Shown: positions 24,917 to 34,434, counted from the stretch's first letter. The stretch is DNA of 64,000 bases from Natrinema sp046097095 (GCF_046097095.1 NZ_CP175698.1:124001-188000), one strand, 5' to 3'. Program-made: numbers and translations. Notes: generated by a model from the letters alone, not told the origin.

Positions 24917-27607
24917 ATGCGACTCCATAACAGAGACGTTCGCCAGGACGTCCGCGAACTCGGCGCGCTGCTGGGCGACGTCCTCGAGAAGCAGACGTCT
25001 CGACAGGGGTTCGAGACGGTCGAATCGTCTCGGCGGGCCGCGATCGAATACCGCTCCGGTGAGCGCGACTCGCGCGACTCGCTGGTCGCCGACCTCGAGG
25101 GGCTCTCGCCCCATCACCAACGAGTCGTCTCGCGCGCATTCACGACCTACTTCGAGTTGATCAATCTCGCCGAGGAGCGCGAGCGCGTACGAACGATTCG
25201 CACCGACTCTCACGAGGGCACTCTCGCGGATAGCCTCGAGACCGCGGCCGACGAGCTCGGCGAGGCCGACGTCGAGACCGTCCAGCGGATCTTAGACGAC
25301 GTCCTCATCGAACCGACGTTCACCGCTCACCCGACCGAGGCTCGGCGGAAAACGGTCAAAGCCAAACTCAGAGATATCTCGACCTCTCTCGAGACGCTGG
25401 ACGAGCGGCTGTTGACCGAGAAGGAAGAAGAGCAAGTCTGGCGGGACATCGACGCCGAAGTCACTAGCCTCTGGCAGACCCCGCAGGTACGCAACCGCCA
25501 GCCCGAACCCGAAGACGAAGCGCGCAACGTCCAGTGGTACTTAGAGAACACGCTGTTCGATGTCGTCGGCGAAGTCTACGACGAACTCGACGACGCCATC
25601 GACGCCGAAGTGCCGGCCGATATCGAGATTCCGAAGCTCTTCGAGTTCCGCTCGTGGGCCGGCAGCGACCGCGACGGCAACCCCTACGTCACCCCTGAGG
25701 TGACCGCCAATACGCTTGAGCGCCAGCGGTCGGTCATCCTCGAGAAGTATCGGGAACAGCTTAAACGCCTCTCGGGTGTCCTCAGTCAGGACGGCAGCCG
25801 GATCGACCCCGGTTCAGCCTTTCAGGCCGCCCTCGAGCGCGACCGCGAGCGCCTCCCCGGCAGTGCTCGCACGGCCGAGGAACGCTATCCCGACGAACCC
25901 TACCGCCAGAAGCTCAAACTCATGCGCGAGCGCCTCGACCGCGTCGGTGACGTCCGCCCGGGCGGCTACGACGACGTCGACGATCTTCTCTCCGATCTCG
26001 AGGGGATCGCACAGAGTCTGCGGGACAACGGGGCCGAGAGCGTCGTCGAGGCCCACGTCGACCCGATCCGCCGGCAGATCGCCACCTTCGGCTTCTCGCT
26101 GGCCAGTCTCGATCTGCGCGACCACCAGCAGAAACACACTGACGCCATCGCCGAAGCCCTCGAGCGCGAGGGGATCGACTATACGTCGCTGAGCGAGGAC
26201 GAGCGCGTCGAATTTCTGACCGACGCCGTGTTGCAGGACGAGCCTGTGGTTGACCTGAGCGAGACCGAGGGGCTCTCCGAGGACTCAGCTCGTGTCCTCG
26301 AACTCTTCGACAGCCTCGCCGACTGGCAGACCGAGTATGGCGTCGAGGCTATCGACACCTACGCCATCTCCATGACCGAGGAACCCAGCCACGTCCTCGA
26401 GGTGCTGTTTCTGGCTGATCAGGCCGGCGTCGTTTCCCTCCCCGAACACTCCGGGATCGACATCGTCCCGCTGCTCGAAACCGAGTATGCGCTCTCGGGA
26501 GCCCGTCGGATCATGGGCACCCTCTTCGAGAACGAAGCCTACAGCCAGGCACTTGAAGCCCGCGGCAAGACCCAGGAGATCATGCTGGGCTACTCGGACT
26601 CGAACAAGGAGAACGGCTTTCTGGCGGCCAACTGGTCGCTGTACAAAAACCAGCGCCGACTCGGGGAGATCTGCGACGATCACGACGTGACGATGCGGCT
26701 GTTCCACGGCCGCGGCGGCTCGATCTCGCGAGGCGGCGGCCCGATGAACGAGGCGCTGCTAGCGCTGCCGAACTCGACCGTGACGGGACAGGTCAAGTTC
26801 ACCGAACAGGGCGAGGCCATCGCCGAAAAGTACGGCAACCCCCGCATCGCCGAGCGCAACATCGAGCAGATGCTCAACGCCCAACTCCGCGCGCGCAAAC
26901 AGGCGATCGACCAACCCGAGGAAGCGGTCCGCGAGGAGTGGCTCGAGGCCATGGAGACGATGGCCGACGCTGCCCGACAAGAGTATCGCGACCTCCTCGA
27001 GAGCGAGGGGTTCGTGCGGTACTTCGAGCAGGCGACGCCGATTACGGTCATCGAAGACCTCGATCTGGGCTCGCGGCCGGCCTCTCGTAGCGGTGAGCGG
27101 ACGGTCGAGGATCTCCGGGCGATCCCGTGGGTGTTTTCCTGGACCCAGTCGCGGTGCATCTTGCCGGGCTGGTACGCGATCGCGACCGGTGTCGACGCGT
27201 TCTTGCAAGCGGGCGGCTCGATGGAGACCCTCCAGGAGATGTACGACGAGTGGCCGTTCTTCCAAACGACGCTCGACAACGCCGCGCTCTCGCTGTCCCG
27301 CACCGAACTCGAGATCGCCGACCGCTACGCTGACATGGCCGACACGGAGCTTCGCGAACGGTTCTTCCCGCGGCTGACCGACGAGTACGAGCGGGCGGCC
27401 GCCCTCATCCAAGAGATCGGTCGACGCGACCGCCTCCACACTCGCGATTGGCTCGGCGAAAACTTAGAGCGGCGTAATCCCTACGTCGACCCGCTGAACA
27501 TGCTGCAAGTCTATCTGCTCGGGCGGACTCATCGAACCGACATCGAAGAGCGGACGCTGCGGCTGACGGTCAAAGGTATCGCCGCCGGAATGAAAAACAC
27601 CGGCTGA
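24917..27607 (+). CDS. ppc: Phosphoenolpyruvate carboxylase
   Basis: An 896-residue enzyme that converts PEP and bicarbonate to oxaloacetate, an anaplerotic step. It has the catalytic histidine motif in TAHPTEARRKTVK, the family motif MLGYSDSNKENGFLAANW, FHGRGGSISRGGGP, the Arg-rich loop in FRSWAGSDRDGNPYV, and a C-terminal NMLQVYLLGRTHRT..LRLTVKGIAAGMKNTG ending. The start is ATG 24917 (MRLHNRDVRQDVRELG); an in-frame ATG upstream would add nine residues. The length matches the bacterial-type enzyme. It is the sole central-carbon enzyme in this stretch and is followed closely by the tRNA-Ser gene. Confidence 0.95.
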   Translation: MRLHNRDVRQDVRELGALLGDVLEKQTSRQGFETVESSRRAAIEYRSGERDSRDSLVADLEGLSPHHQRVVSRAFTTYFELINLAEERERVRTIRTDSHEGTLADSLETAADELGEADVETVQRILDDVLIEPTFTAHPTEARRKTVKAKLRDISTSLETLDERLLTEKEEEQVWRDIDAEVTSLWQTPQVRNRQPEPEDEARNVQWYLENTLFDVVGEVYDELDDAIDAEVPADIEIPKLFEFRSWAGSDRDGNPYVTPEVTANTLERQRSVILEKYREQLKRLSGVLSQDGSRIDPGSAFQAALERDRERLPGSARTAEERYPDEPYRQKLKLMRERLDRVGDVRPGGYDDVDDLLSDLEGIAQSLRDNGAESVVEAHVDPIRRQIATFGFSLASLDLRDHQQKHTDAIAEALEREGIDYTSLSEDERVEFLTDAVLQDEPVVDLSETEGLSEDSARVLELFDSLADWQTEYGVEAIDTYAISMTEEPSHVLEVLFLADQAGVVSLPEHSGIDIVPLLETEYALSGARRIMGTLFENEAYSQALEARGKTQEIMLGYSDSNKENGFLAANWSLYKNQRRLGEICDDHDVTMRLFHGRGGSISRGGGPMNEALLALPNSTVTGQVKFTEQGEAIAEKYGNPRIAERNIEQMLNAQLRARKQAIDQPEEAVREEWLEAMETMADAARQEYRDLLESEGFVRYFEQATPITVIEDLDLGSRPASRSGERTVEDLRAIPWVFSWTQSRCILPGWYAIATGVDAFLQAGGSMETLQEMYDEWPFFQTTLDNAALSLSRTELEIADRYADMADTELRERFFPRLTDEYERAAALIQEIGRRDRLHTRDWLGENLERRNPYVDPLNMLQVYLLGRTHRTDIEERTLRLTVKGIAAGMKNTG

Positions 27608-27715
27608 GAGATGACCAGCTGGAAGATGCTGACTACCGCCGGTTCGCCTTCGCTGCGGTCGGCCGACACCGTCGACCGCGCTCGGACGAGAGTCAGTCGC
27701 AGGGACGTGAAAAAT

Positions 27716-27729
27716 CGAAACGGGTAAAA
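27716..27729 (+). promoter_or_regulatory. BRE/TATA promoter of tRNA-Ser
   Basis: CGAAAC (BRE-like) at 27716-27721 is followed directly by GGGTAAAA (TATA-like) at 27722-27729. The tRNA begins 26 bases after the box, the expected archaeal spacing. Confidence 0.6.
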
Positions 27730-27754
27730 ACGTCTCTCGAGTAAGGGAGAGTGA

Positions 27755-27839
27755 GCCGAGATAGCCTAGCCCGGCCAAGGCGGCAGATTCGAAATCTGCT
27801 GTCCTCACGGACTCGGGAGTTCAAATCTCCCTCTCGGCG
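27755..27839 (+). tRNA. tRNA-Ser (anticodon CGA)
   Basis: This 85-nt class II tRNA has acceptor arms GCCGAGA and TCTCGGC with discriminator G. The anticodon stem GCAGA/TCTGC surrounds CGA at 27790-27792 (codon UCG). A long variable arm (TGTCCTCACGGACTC) and a TTCAAAT T-loop are visible. CCA is not encoded. A TTTT run follows at 27841-27844, a possible terminator. Confidence 0.95.
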
Positions 27840-28106
27840 CTTTTCCCGATGTAATACGACTGACGAGCGTTCCGTCTGCGAAACGCGGGCAGCGAAGCCA
27901 CACGCCGTCGTATTGCGTCTCAGCGCCCCACCGACGCACACCACCTATACTGTCGATTTCATACTGTTCGTCCCCTGAATAGAAGCGGTAGTCTCGACCC
28001 GTCACTCGCAGGGCGGACGCCTACGGCCGTCCTCGCGGTAGCGTTCGTGTTACTAGAAAGCAATGTACGTAACCCGAGATTCGTCAGCGAGAACGTGGGG
28101 AGGACG

Positions 28107-29780
28107 ATGAGTTCCGAGGATTCCGACGAGGGAGCGGACGAGGAACCGTTCCACCCGCTCGGTGAGGCGTGGCAAGACGACCTTGAGGACATGCTCGACG
28201 ACACCGAGTACGACACCGAACTCGGAATGGAGATGGGGAAAGACGCGATGCGGGTCACGAAAGGGGACCTCTCCGAGGAGGAGTTCCACGAGCGCTATCA
28301 CGAAGACGTGATGGCGGAGTTCGGAGAGGACGAGCGTCCGATTGCCAGTCCGGACGACGTCGACGAGGTGGAGTCGGAATCGTTGCTCTCGTCGCTCACC
28401 GGCGACGAGTCCCGACGCGAGGTGCTCAAGAAGGGGGCCGCCGGCGCTGGCTTCGCCAGCCTCGGCTGGGGGGCCATCGACCAACAGGAGCCGGAGCAGG
28501 AAACCGTCGAAGAGACGAGCGACGTCAAACACGAGGAGGACGCGACGCAGTGGGGGATGACGATCGACCTCGAGAACTGCGACGGCTGCCTCTCCTGCGT
28601 CGTCGCCTGTAACGAAGAGCACAACTGGGATAAGGGTGCCAACTGGATGTACGTTCTCGCCTACGAGGACAACCAGGTCGAATCGCCCGATCCCGGGCAA
28701 CTCGAGGATTCGGGCGTGAGCGTTCACGACTTCAACTACCTGGTCCGGCCGTGCCAGCACTGCACGGACGCGCCCTGCGAGAAGGTCTGTCCGACGACGG
28801 CGCGTCACACGCGCGATCAGGGCGGGCTGGTGTTGACCGACTACGATGTCTGTATCGGCTGTCGGTACTGTCAGGTCGCCTGCCCGTACGGCGTCAACTA
28901 CTTCCAGTGGGACGAACCGAACGTGGACGTCGAGGAGATCGATCCGGAGATGATGTATGACCAGCGCGACCGCTGGGTCAGCAGCCGCGCACCCCGCGGT
29001 ACCATGTCGAAGTGCGTCTTCGATCCGCCCCGACAGGACGGGAACATGGGCGACGAACTGGTCGGTACCACCGCCTGCGAGATGGCCTGTCCGCCGAACG
29101 TAATCCAGTTTGGCGACAAGAACAACCCCGCGAGCGACCCGGAGCGATACAACGACAATCCCGCCAGGGCACGGACCATCATTAATCTGTACGCGGCACT
29201 CCCGTCGCCGGACGCGGCCAGATCGTCGCTTCAGGGCGTCGATGGGAACTTAGATGCCGTTATCAACGCCGTCGACGAACTCAACAGGGGGCGCATCGCG
29301 CTTGCAACGGCGATCCAGCTTACGCAGGAAAACTACGAGGAGGAAGCGCCGCCGGGAGATACCCTCCCGGACAAAGAACAGAGCATCCTCGAGGTCGTGA
29401 GCGCGATCGAAAGTACCGGGCTGACCCTCGACAGCCAGCAGACGCTCCAACAGCTCGGACTGACGGTCGAGCAGTTCCAAGGGCCGAGTCAGGACATCCA
29501 GGTTTCCGACCGGGAGGACGTCGCACAGCAGCTGTTCGACGATTACGTCGATGCGCCCGAAAACCAGTTCGAGTTACTCGCGGAAATGGGAACGAACCCG
29601 AACGTCGATTACCTCGGACACCAGCCCGGCCCCGAAGCCCATCAGGTTCCCGGTCCGACCTCTTACGAGGACGTCGGGATGCTCAACGTTCGACAGAAGG
29701 CCCTCGAGGACGAAACCGTTGGCCCCCTCGGGCGAGACGTGGACCTGGGCGTGGGCGAGACGTCGGAGTCCGGCCACTAA
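28107..29780 (+). CDS. 4Fe-4S ferredoxin-type (DmsB/PsrB-like) electron-transfer subunit with internal Tat-like motif
   Basis: The protein has 557 residues. An acidic N-terminal domain is followed by a twin-arginine-like segment RREVLKKGAAGAGFASLGWGA (about residues 103-123), placed far inside the protein. The Fe-S region has clusters CDGCLSCVVAC (about 158-168), CQHCTDAPCEKVCP (about 216-229), CIGCRYCQVACP (about 249-260) and a fourth cysteine set in SKCVF..TTACEMACP. A long C-terminal helical extension of about 200 residues follows. This architecture is that of the electron-transfer subunit of molybdopterin oxidoreductases, but no catalytic MoCo or NrfD subunit gene is adjacent. I chose MSSEDSDEG at 28107; an ATG 60 bases upstream is possible. 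Confidence 0.8.
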   Translation: MSSEDSDEGADEEPFHPLGEAWQDDLEDMLDDTEYDTELGMEMGKDAMRVTKGDLSEEEFHERYHEDVMAEFGEDERPIASPDDVDEVESESLLSSLTGDESRREVLKKGAAGAGFASLGWGAIDQQEPEQETVEETSDVKHEEDATQWGMTIDLENCDGCLSCVVACNEEHNWDKGANWMYVLAYEDNQVESPDPGQLEDSGVSVHDFNYLVRPCQHCTDAPCEKVCPTTARHTRDQGGLVLTDYDVCIGCRYCQVACPYGVNYFQWDEPNVDVEEIDPEMMYDQRDRWVSSRAPRGTMSKCVFDPPRQDGNMGDELVGTTACEMACPPNVIQFGDKNNPASDPERYNDNPARARTIINLYAALPSPDAARSSLQGVDGNLDAVINAVDELNRGRIALATAIQLTQENYEEEAPPGDTLPDKEQSILEVVSAIESTGLTLDSQQTLQQLGLTVEQFQGPSQDIQVSDREDVAQQLFDDYVDAPENQFELLAEMGTNPNVDYLGHQPGPEAHQVPGPTSYEDVGMLNVRQKALEDETVGPLGRDVDLGVGETSESGH

Positions 29781-29811
29781 CGCCGCTGGCCTTCGCCATG
29801 GGCCTGTGCGT

Positions 29812-31464
29812 TCACACGTCGAAGCCGAAGTTGAAGTCGCCCTGCCAGCCGTCCCGTTCACCGCCGAAGTTGGTCTCTCCGTTGTGGCGGTTGCCGATCC
29901 AGAGCACCGACGAGAGCGTCGTTCCCGTATCGCTCATCACGAGCCCCTCGAAGAACGAGCTCTCGACGGTGTGTCCCTCGCCGCTCTCGGCAAACCGGAG
30001 GCTCGCGTCGGCGTCGATCGTACAGCCGTCGAGCGCGAGTCGATCGATCCCGTCGCCGCCGTTGGTGACGAAGACGCCGTATCGGTCCGTCGACGACTGA
30101 GAACTGATGTCGAACTCACAGTTATCGAAGGTGACGTCCGACGACTGCACGTAGACCGCGTAGTCGGCCACCGTCGGACTCGAGCGATCGGTGATCGTAC
30201 AGCCGTCGAAAATCGTCGGTTTGACGTCGTCGTCGTTGACACGGATCGCACGGCCGTCGGTTCCTTCGTCGGTGATGTGAACGTCAGTTAGGCGGGCCGG
30301 TCCGTCCTGTGTGAGGCGGACGATTTCGGTTTCCGTCTCGATCTGGCTGTCGATCAGTAGCTGTGAGACGAGTTGGCCGCCGCCGTTCTCGAGCCAGAGA
30401 CCGGACCACGGATAGCCGGGGTGGTCGGTCATCGTGATCTGGCAGTCCTGGACGTAGTCGTTGGGACCGATTCGGATACCGGCACCGGCGCAGTTCCGGA
30501 CGTAACAGCCGGTGACGACGTTCCGGCCGTCGTCGCCGGAGACGTAGATCCCGTTGTCGATGTAGTCCGCGACCTGACACCCCTCCCAGAAGTTCGTCCC
30601 GTGATTGTAGATGTCCGAACTGAAGGGAATCGCGTGGCCGACGTGCGTCGATCGGTCGTACCGCGTGTCTCCGTTAGTGAGGGTGCAGCCGCAGATCACG
30701 TTGGTCGTCGTGTGCTTGACGCCGTCGACCATGATCGTGTAGCGGTCGCCACCGTACGTCGGGTTCAGTTTGTCCCGCCGGCCGCGCATCGAGACGTTCT
30801 CCATGTGACCGTACGTGTACGTGTACCAGCGCGCGATACCGGTATCGTACTCGCCGCGAATATCGACTTGGATGTTGCGCATGACGGTCCGCTGTGCGTG
30901 CGGGAGCGACGTGTCTAACGTGCCGACGGTCATCAGCCGGTCGACGTCCTGGTCGGTCACCTTGAGAACGGCAAACGGCGCGCCGACGATCCCGAGGGAC
31001 TCGTGGGCCTCGAAGTGGACGTTGTCTGTCTCGACGTGCCACGTTCCGGCCGGTATCTTGTAACAGTGGTTCCGTTCGGTCGGTTCGAACGAGTGATAGT
31101 GGTCCTCGATTGCACCCCAGAGATCGTCATCCTCGGGGGTGACGCCGAGATCGTCGCGTACGTCGACGACGTTCGGGTTCGTCTCGCCCCGAACGGTAAC
31201 TTCGTTCTCCCCGGATTGGGTCGCAGAGAGGTTCTCCGCGAAGTCCAACCCCGTCACCCCGTCGCCGACGGTCGTCCCCGAGTCACTGACGCTGAGCCCG
31301 TCTGCGGCTCCGCCAGATTGGGCCGCAGCAATACCGTTCCCTCGTTGCCCCGTCGCGGCGACGGCACCGCCGAGGCCCATAGCGGCGAGCAGCCCGACGT
31401 ACGAACGGCGCGTGGTCGTCCCGGACGTGCGAGTCGATCGATCTGTCTGATGGTCGTCTTCCAT
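29812..31464 (-). CDS. Secreted right-handed beta-helix protein with Tat signal
   Basis: The 550-residue protein starts with a twin-arginine signal: TTRRSYVGLLAAMGLGGAVA. The rest contains repeated short beta-strand units with N/T/G turns (for example NVICGCTLTNGD, VVTGCYVRNCAGAGIRIG, VQDCQITMTDHPG, FDNCEFDISSQS), typical of pectate-lyase-like parallel beta-helices. It is probably exported folded. A polysaccharide-binding or lyase role is possible, but no catalytic residues are identifiable by eye. A TATA-like TATAATT about 55 bases upstream fits a short leader. It converges with the Fe-S gene. Confidence 0.8.
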   Translation of the reverse strand: MEDDHQTDRSTRTSGTTTRRSYVGLLAAMGLGGAVAATGQRGNGIAAAQSGGAADGLSVSDSGTTVGDGVTGLDFAENLSATQSGENEVTVRGETNPNVVDVRDDLGVTPEDDDLWGAIEDHYHSFEPTERNHCYKIPAGTWHVETDNVHFEAHESLGIVGAPFAVLKVTDQDVDRLMTVGTLDTSLPHAQRTVMRNIQVDIRGEYDTGIARWYTYTYGHMENVSMRGRRDKLNPTYGGDRYTIMVDGVKHTTTNVICGCTLTNGDTRYDRSTHVGHAIPFSSDIYNHGTNFWEGCQVADYIDNGIYVSGDDGRNVVTGCYVRNCAGAGIRIGPNDYVQDCQITMTDHPGYPWSGLWLENGGGQLVSQLLIDSQIETETEIVRLTQDGPARLTDVHITDEGTDGRAIRVNDDDVKPTIFDGCTITDRSSPTVADYAVYVQSSDVTFDNCEFDISSQSSTDRYGVFVTNGGDGIDRLALDGCTIDADASLRFAESGEGHTVESSFFEGLVMSDTGTTLSSVLWIGNRHNGETNFGGERDGWQGDFNFGFDV

Positions 31465-31804
31465 CGCGAGCGAACAGTCTCGAATCCGTTAGTTCGTTAT
31501 GGACAAGCTACTGACAATTATAGCATTGCGAACACTCTTCGGCCCGTTGTTCCCCTGCAACGGTCTCGATTGCGATCGGTAAGCACCCCCACATCGGCCC
31601 GCTTCCGTCCCGGAGAAATCACCGCCTATTTCGAGTCAGACATTCCGATCGCCGCCGATATCGGTCGCCCATCGCTCGTCGGGAGACGTATAGAAAATCC
31701 AACTGTAGTGTGCCTTCGCGTCGATCGATCGCCCGCCGACGGGCGGCGACGGATCGAGCGGCGGTCGCCGACGCTTGGCAGTCGTCGTGGTCGTGCTCGC
31801 CGCG
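31465..31804. other. Intergenic region, no gene seen
   Basis: The stretch holds the beta-helix promoter (TATAATT around 31518-31524, minus strand). The rest shows no gene or obvious RNA. It also carries the 3' side of the LeuA/CimA gene. Confidence 0.4.
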
Positions 31805-33385
31805 TTAATCGTCGGCCGGCGTCAGCGGCTGCTGGTCGGCCGCGAGCAGTCGGTCGAGCGCGTCGACCATCGCTGTGACGCTCGCGCGGGTGATGTCGGC
31901 CTCGCTGCGAGCGACCGTCACCGAGCGATCGTTATTGACCATGGTCACTTCGACGGTGACGACGGCGTCCGTCCCGCCCGTCACCGCGTCGACGTGGTAG
32001 GACTCGAGTTCGGCGTCAGCCATCGATCCCAGCGCCTCGCGAACGGCAGAGACGGCGGCGTCGACGGGGCCGGAGCCGGTGCCGCTGGCGACGCGTTCCT
32101 CGCCGTCGACGTCGAGGCGGACGCTGGCGGTCGGGACGGCCCCGCCGCTGGTGGCAGTGACATCAAGCAGGTCGACGGCGCGATCGCGGTCGTCGCCGGT
32201 GACGTCCTCGGCGATAGCCAGTAGGTCGGCGTCGGTCACGCGGCGGCCGCGGTCGCCGAGTTCGGTCACCAGCTGGGCGATCTCCGCGATATCGTCGTCG
32301 TCGGCCTGTACGCCATGTTCCTCGAGTGCGGCATCGACGCCCGCGCGGCCGGTGTGTTTGCCAAGCGCGAGTCGGCGTTCGCGCCCGACGGTCTCGGGCG
32401 CGTAGGGCTCGTACATCTTGTCGTCCTTGAGCGTCCCGTCGGTGTGGATTCCGCTCTCGTGGGTGAAGGCGTTCTCGCCGATGACGGCCTTGTTCGGCGG
32501 GAGCTGAATCCCCGTCGCCCGGGAGACGACCTGCGCGAGGTCGTACAGTTCCTCGAGGTCGAGCGTCTCGACGTCGTAGACGTGGTCGAGTGCGATGGCG
32601 ACCTCCTCTAAGGCGACGTTGCCGGCGCGCTCGCCGAGTCCGTCGACGGTACAGTGAACGAGGTCGGCACCGGCCGAAACGGCCGCGAGCGCGTTGGTCA
32701 CGCCCAGCCCGAGGTCGTCGTGGGTGTGGGCGCTGACGGGCCCGAGTTCGGCGAGTCGGGAGACCGCTTCGTGGGTGTGCTCCGGGCCGGTGTGGCCGAC
32801 CGTGTCGGCAAAGCAGAATCGGTCTGCACCCGCCTCGAGAGAGGCCGCGGCTAGTTCCTCGAGATAGTCGAGGTCGGCCCGCGAGCCGTCCTCGCCGATG
32901 ACCTCGACCCAGAGGTCGTGGTCTTTGGCGTAGGCGACGAGCTCGGCCGTTTTCTCGAGGTTGTCCTCGCGGGAGGTGCCGACTTTGCCCTCGACGTGGC
33001 GGTCGCTGGCGGGAACGACGATGTGGACGCCGTCGACGTCGCAGTCGAGAGCGAGGTCGATGTCGGCTCGCATCCCGCGACAGAAACTGGTGACGCGGGC
33101 GTCGAGATCGAGGTCGGTCACCCGTGAGATGGCCTGTCGCTCACCCGCGCCCGTACAGGCACTGCCGGCCTCGATGACCGAGACGCCGGCGCGCTCGAGC
33201 GAGCGGGCGATCTCGACTTTCTCGTCGGGAGACAGCGAGACGCCCGGCGCTTGCTCGCCATCGCGAAGCGTCGTGTCGAGAAGGCGCACTGTACGGTCCG
33301 ATGCGATCGTCTGTTCGGGGGAGTGAGTTACAGGCAAGAGTGGTGAATTACGGGAACTGCGGTTATCTTCGTCGGAGAATTTCAC
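31805..33385 (-). CDS. 2-isopropylmalate synthase / (R)-citramalate synthase (LeuA/CimA family)
   Basis: The protein has about 526 residues. It has the HMGL-like TIM-barrel signature LLDTTLRDGEQAPGVSLSPDEK with the DTTLRDG metal motif, then VSAHTHDDLGLGVTNALAAVSAGAD with the catalytic HxH, ALGKHTGRAGVDAALEEHG, and a C-terminal regulatory domain from about residue 385. It condenses acetyl-CoA with 2-oxoisovalerate (leucine) or pyruvate (isoleucine via citramalate). Haloarchaea carry both kinds and sequence alone does not decide. The gene is not clustered with other leu/ilv genes. Translation would start at a GTG (33385), inside a possible leader ORF. Confidence 0.85.
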   Translation of the reverse strand: MKFSDEDNRSSRNSPLLPVTHSPEQTIASDRTVRLLDTTLRDGEQAPGVSLSPDEKVEIARSLERAGVSVIEAGSACTGAGERQAISRVTDLDLDARVTSFCRGMRADIDLALDCDVDGVHIVVPASDRHVEGKVGTSREDNLEKTAELVAYAKDHDLWVEVIGEDGSRADLDYLEELAAASLEAGADRFCFADTVGHTGPEHTHEAVSRLAELGPVSAHTHDDLGLGVTNALAAVSAGADLVHCTVDGLGERAGNVALEEVAIALDHVYDVETLDLEELYDLAQVVSRATGIQLPPNKAVIGENAFTHESGIHTDGTLKDDKMYEPYAPETVGRERRLALGKHTGRAGVDAALEEHGVQADDDDIAEIAQLVTELGDRGRRVTDADLLAIAEDVTGDDRDRAVDLLDVTATSGGAVPTASVRLDVDGEERVASGTGSGPVDAAVSAVREALGSMADAELESYHVDAVTGGTDAVVTVEVTMVNNDRSVTVARSEADITRASVTAMVDALDRLLAADQQPLTPADD

Positions 33386-33443
33386 GCCCAGCCGGGTCGC
33401 CCCGACTTCCTCTATCCTCGTCAGATGGCGTATGGCGTGCCAT
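33363..33443 (-). other. Possible leader ORF (26 aa) overlapping the LeuA/CimA start
   Basis: A strong TATA (GGATTTAAGT, minus strand, about 33471-33480) lies about 30 bases before this ATG at 33443. It would give a leaderless transcript encoding a 26-residue arginine-rich peptide ending REILRRR. The stop (33363) overlaps the first codons of LeuA/CimA in another frame. It may be a translation-coupled leader for the amino-acid biosynthesis gene or a wrong-frame coincidence. Confidence 0.35.
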
Positions 33444-33543
33444 TGTACTGCAGGCTAACGTATCATTGTGACTTAAATCCGCCGGTCGCGGCTCGCGGTA
33501 TCGGTTGTCACCCCGCGGTCAGGAGCCCTCGAGGAGCACCCAT

Positions 33544-33924
33544 TCAGGGGTCGTCCTCGAGCGTCAGCCGATCGCCGGGTTCGACCTCGGCCGCAGCGCC
33601 CGCTGGCAGTTCGACGATCAGGTCGGCTCGCGCGCGAGCGAAACTTCGCCACGGTCGCAGCCGCTCGACGCGCCGGACGATATCGTCGACGACCCAGACG
33701 GCGTCGATGGGGAAGAAGACGAACAGCATGTGAAGGTCGCGGACTTTCGCGGGGCCAAACCGGAAGACGAGCGCGTAGTCGTCCGGAATCGATCGGCGGA
33801 ACATGAGGCCGCGGGTCTGACTCACCAGCGAATCCGCGAGATCGACGTTCGTCGCCAGCGACTCCGTCCGCTGTTCGAAGACATCGTCGTCAGCGTCGGT
33901 GACGGGCTCGTGGACGAGTCGCAC
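33544..33924 (-). CDS. DUF192 family protein
   Basis: The product has 126 residues. It has the DUF192 core: LADSLVSQTRGLMFRRSIPDDYALVFRFG, then LHMLFVFFPIDAVWVVDDIVRRVERLRPW and VIELPAGAAAE-type endings (here IVELPAGAAAEVEPGDRL). GLMFR and the H-M-L-F-V-F-F-P-I-D motif are diagnostic. The family is a small beta-barrel of unknown role. The start at 33924 is slightly early; an internal start is possible. Confidence 0.85.
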   Translation of the reverse strand: MRLVHEPVTDADDDVFEQRTESLATNVDLADSLVSQTRGLMFRRSIPDDYALVFRFGPAKVRDLHMLFVFFPIDAVWVVDDIVRRVERLRPWRSFARARADLIVELPAGAAAEVEPGDRLTLEDDP

Positions 33925-33985
33925 AGCGTGGGGTGCGAACGGCGACGAGAAAAAGCTCTCGGCCGGAGCACGCTACGCGGCAGTG

Positions 33986-34372
33986 CTAAAGGTCCTGAAC
34001 CGCTTGCGCGGCGTCGAACAGCGCCAGCACGCCCTCCTCGAGCAATAGACGACCGAATTCGGTCAGTTCGTACTCGGTTCCCTCGACCGACGGATCGACG
34101 AGGCAGGGCATCCGCTCGGCGAGCACGCCGCCCGCGACGAGCGCGTCGACGCGGGCCGCGACCGCCGCTTCGCTTCCCGCGACCTCGGCGGCGATCTCGG
34201 TCACCGTGAGGCCGTCTGCTGGGTGAGCGTACACCGCGTACGCGACCTCGAGCCGGCCGCGGTCGCCGATCGCCGTGACAGCCTCGAGTACGTCCGCGGT
34301 CGACAGGATCGTATCGCGGTCGTCGGTCGGAAGCACGATCGATGGCGACGGAGGCGGACTACAAAACCCCAT
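33986..34372 (-). CDS. Predicted winged-helix regulator
   Basis: The product has about 128 residues. The middle VLEAVTAIGDRGRLEVAYAVYAHPADGLTVTEIAAEVAGSEAAVAARVDALVAGGVLAER shows a winged-helix DNA-binding pattern. The C-terminal part is TEYELTEFGRLLLEEGVLALFDA. I chose the ATG at 34372 (MGFCSPP), since the preceding residues are arginine-rich. It diverges from an HNH-like gene 63 bases away, with which it may share regulation. Confidence 0.5.
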   Translation of the reverse strand: MGFCSPPPSPSIVLPTDDRDTILSTADVLEAVTAIGDRGRLEVAYAVYAHPADGLTVTEIAAEVAGSEAAVAARVDALVAGGVLAERMPCLVDPSVEGTEYELTEFGRLLLEEGVLALFDAAQAVQDL

Positions 34373-34434
34373 CGACGACGGCGATCTGGGACGACGATCG
34401 GGCGCACGATTGAACACCCCTCGCTCCCTACGCC

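Noticed and set aside
27805..28005. 66-residue minus-strand ORF ending PRGRFELPSP over the tRNA
   Set aside because: Its end is antisense to the tRNA-Ser gene, a well-known annotation artefact; no independent domain or codon signal.
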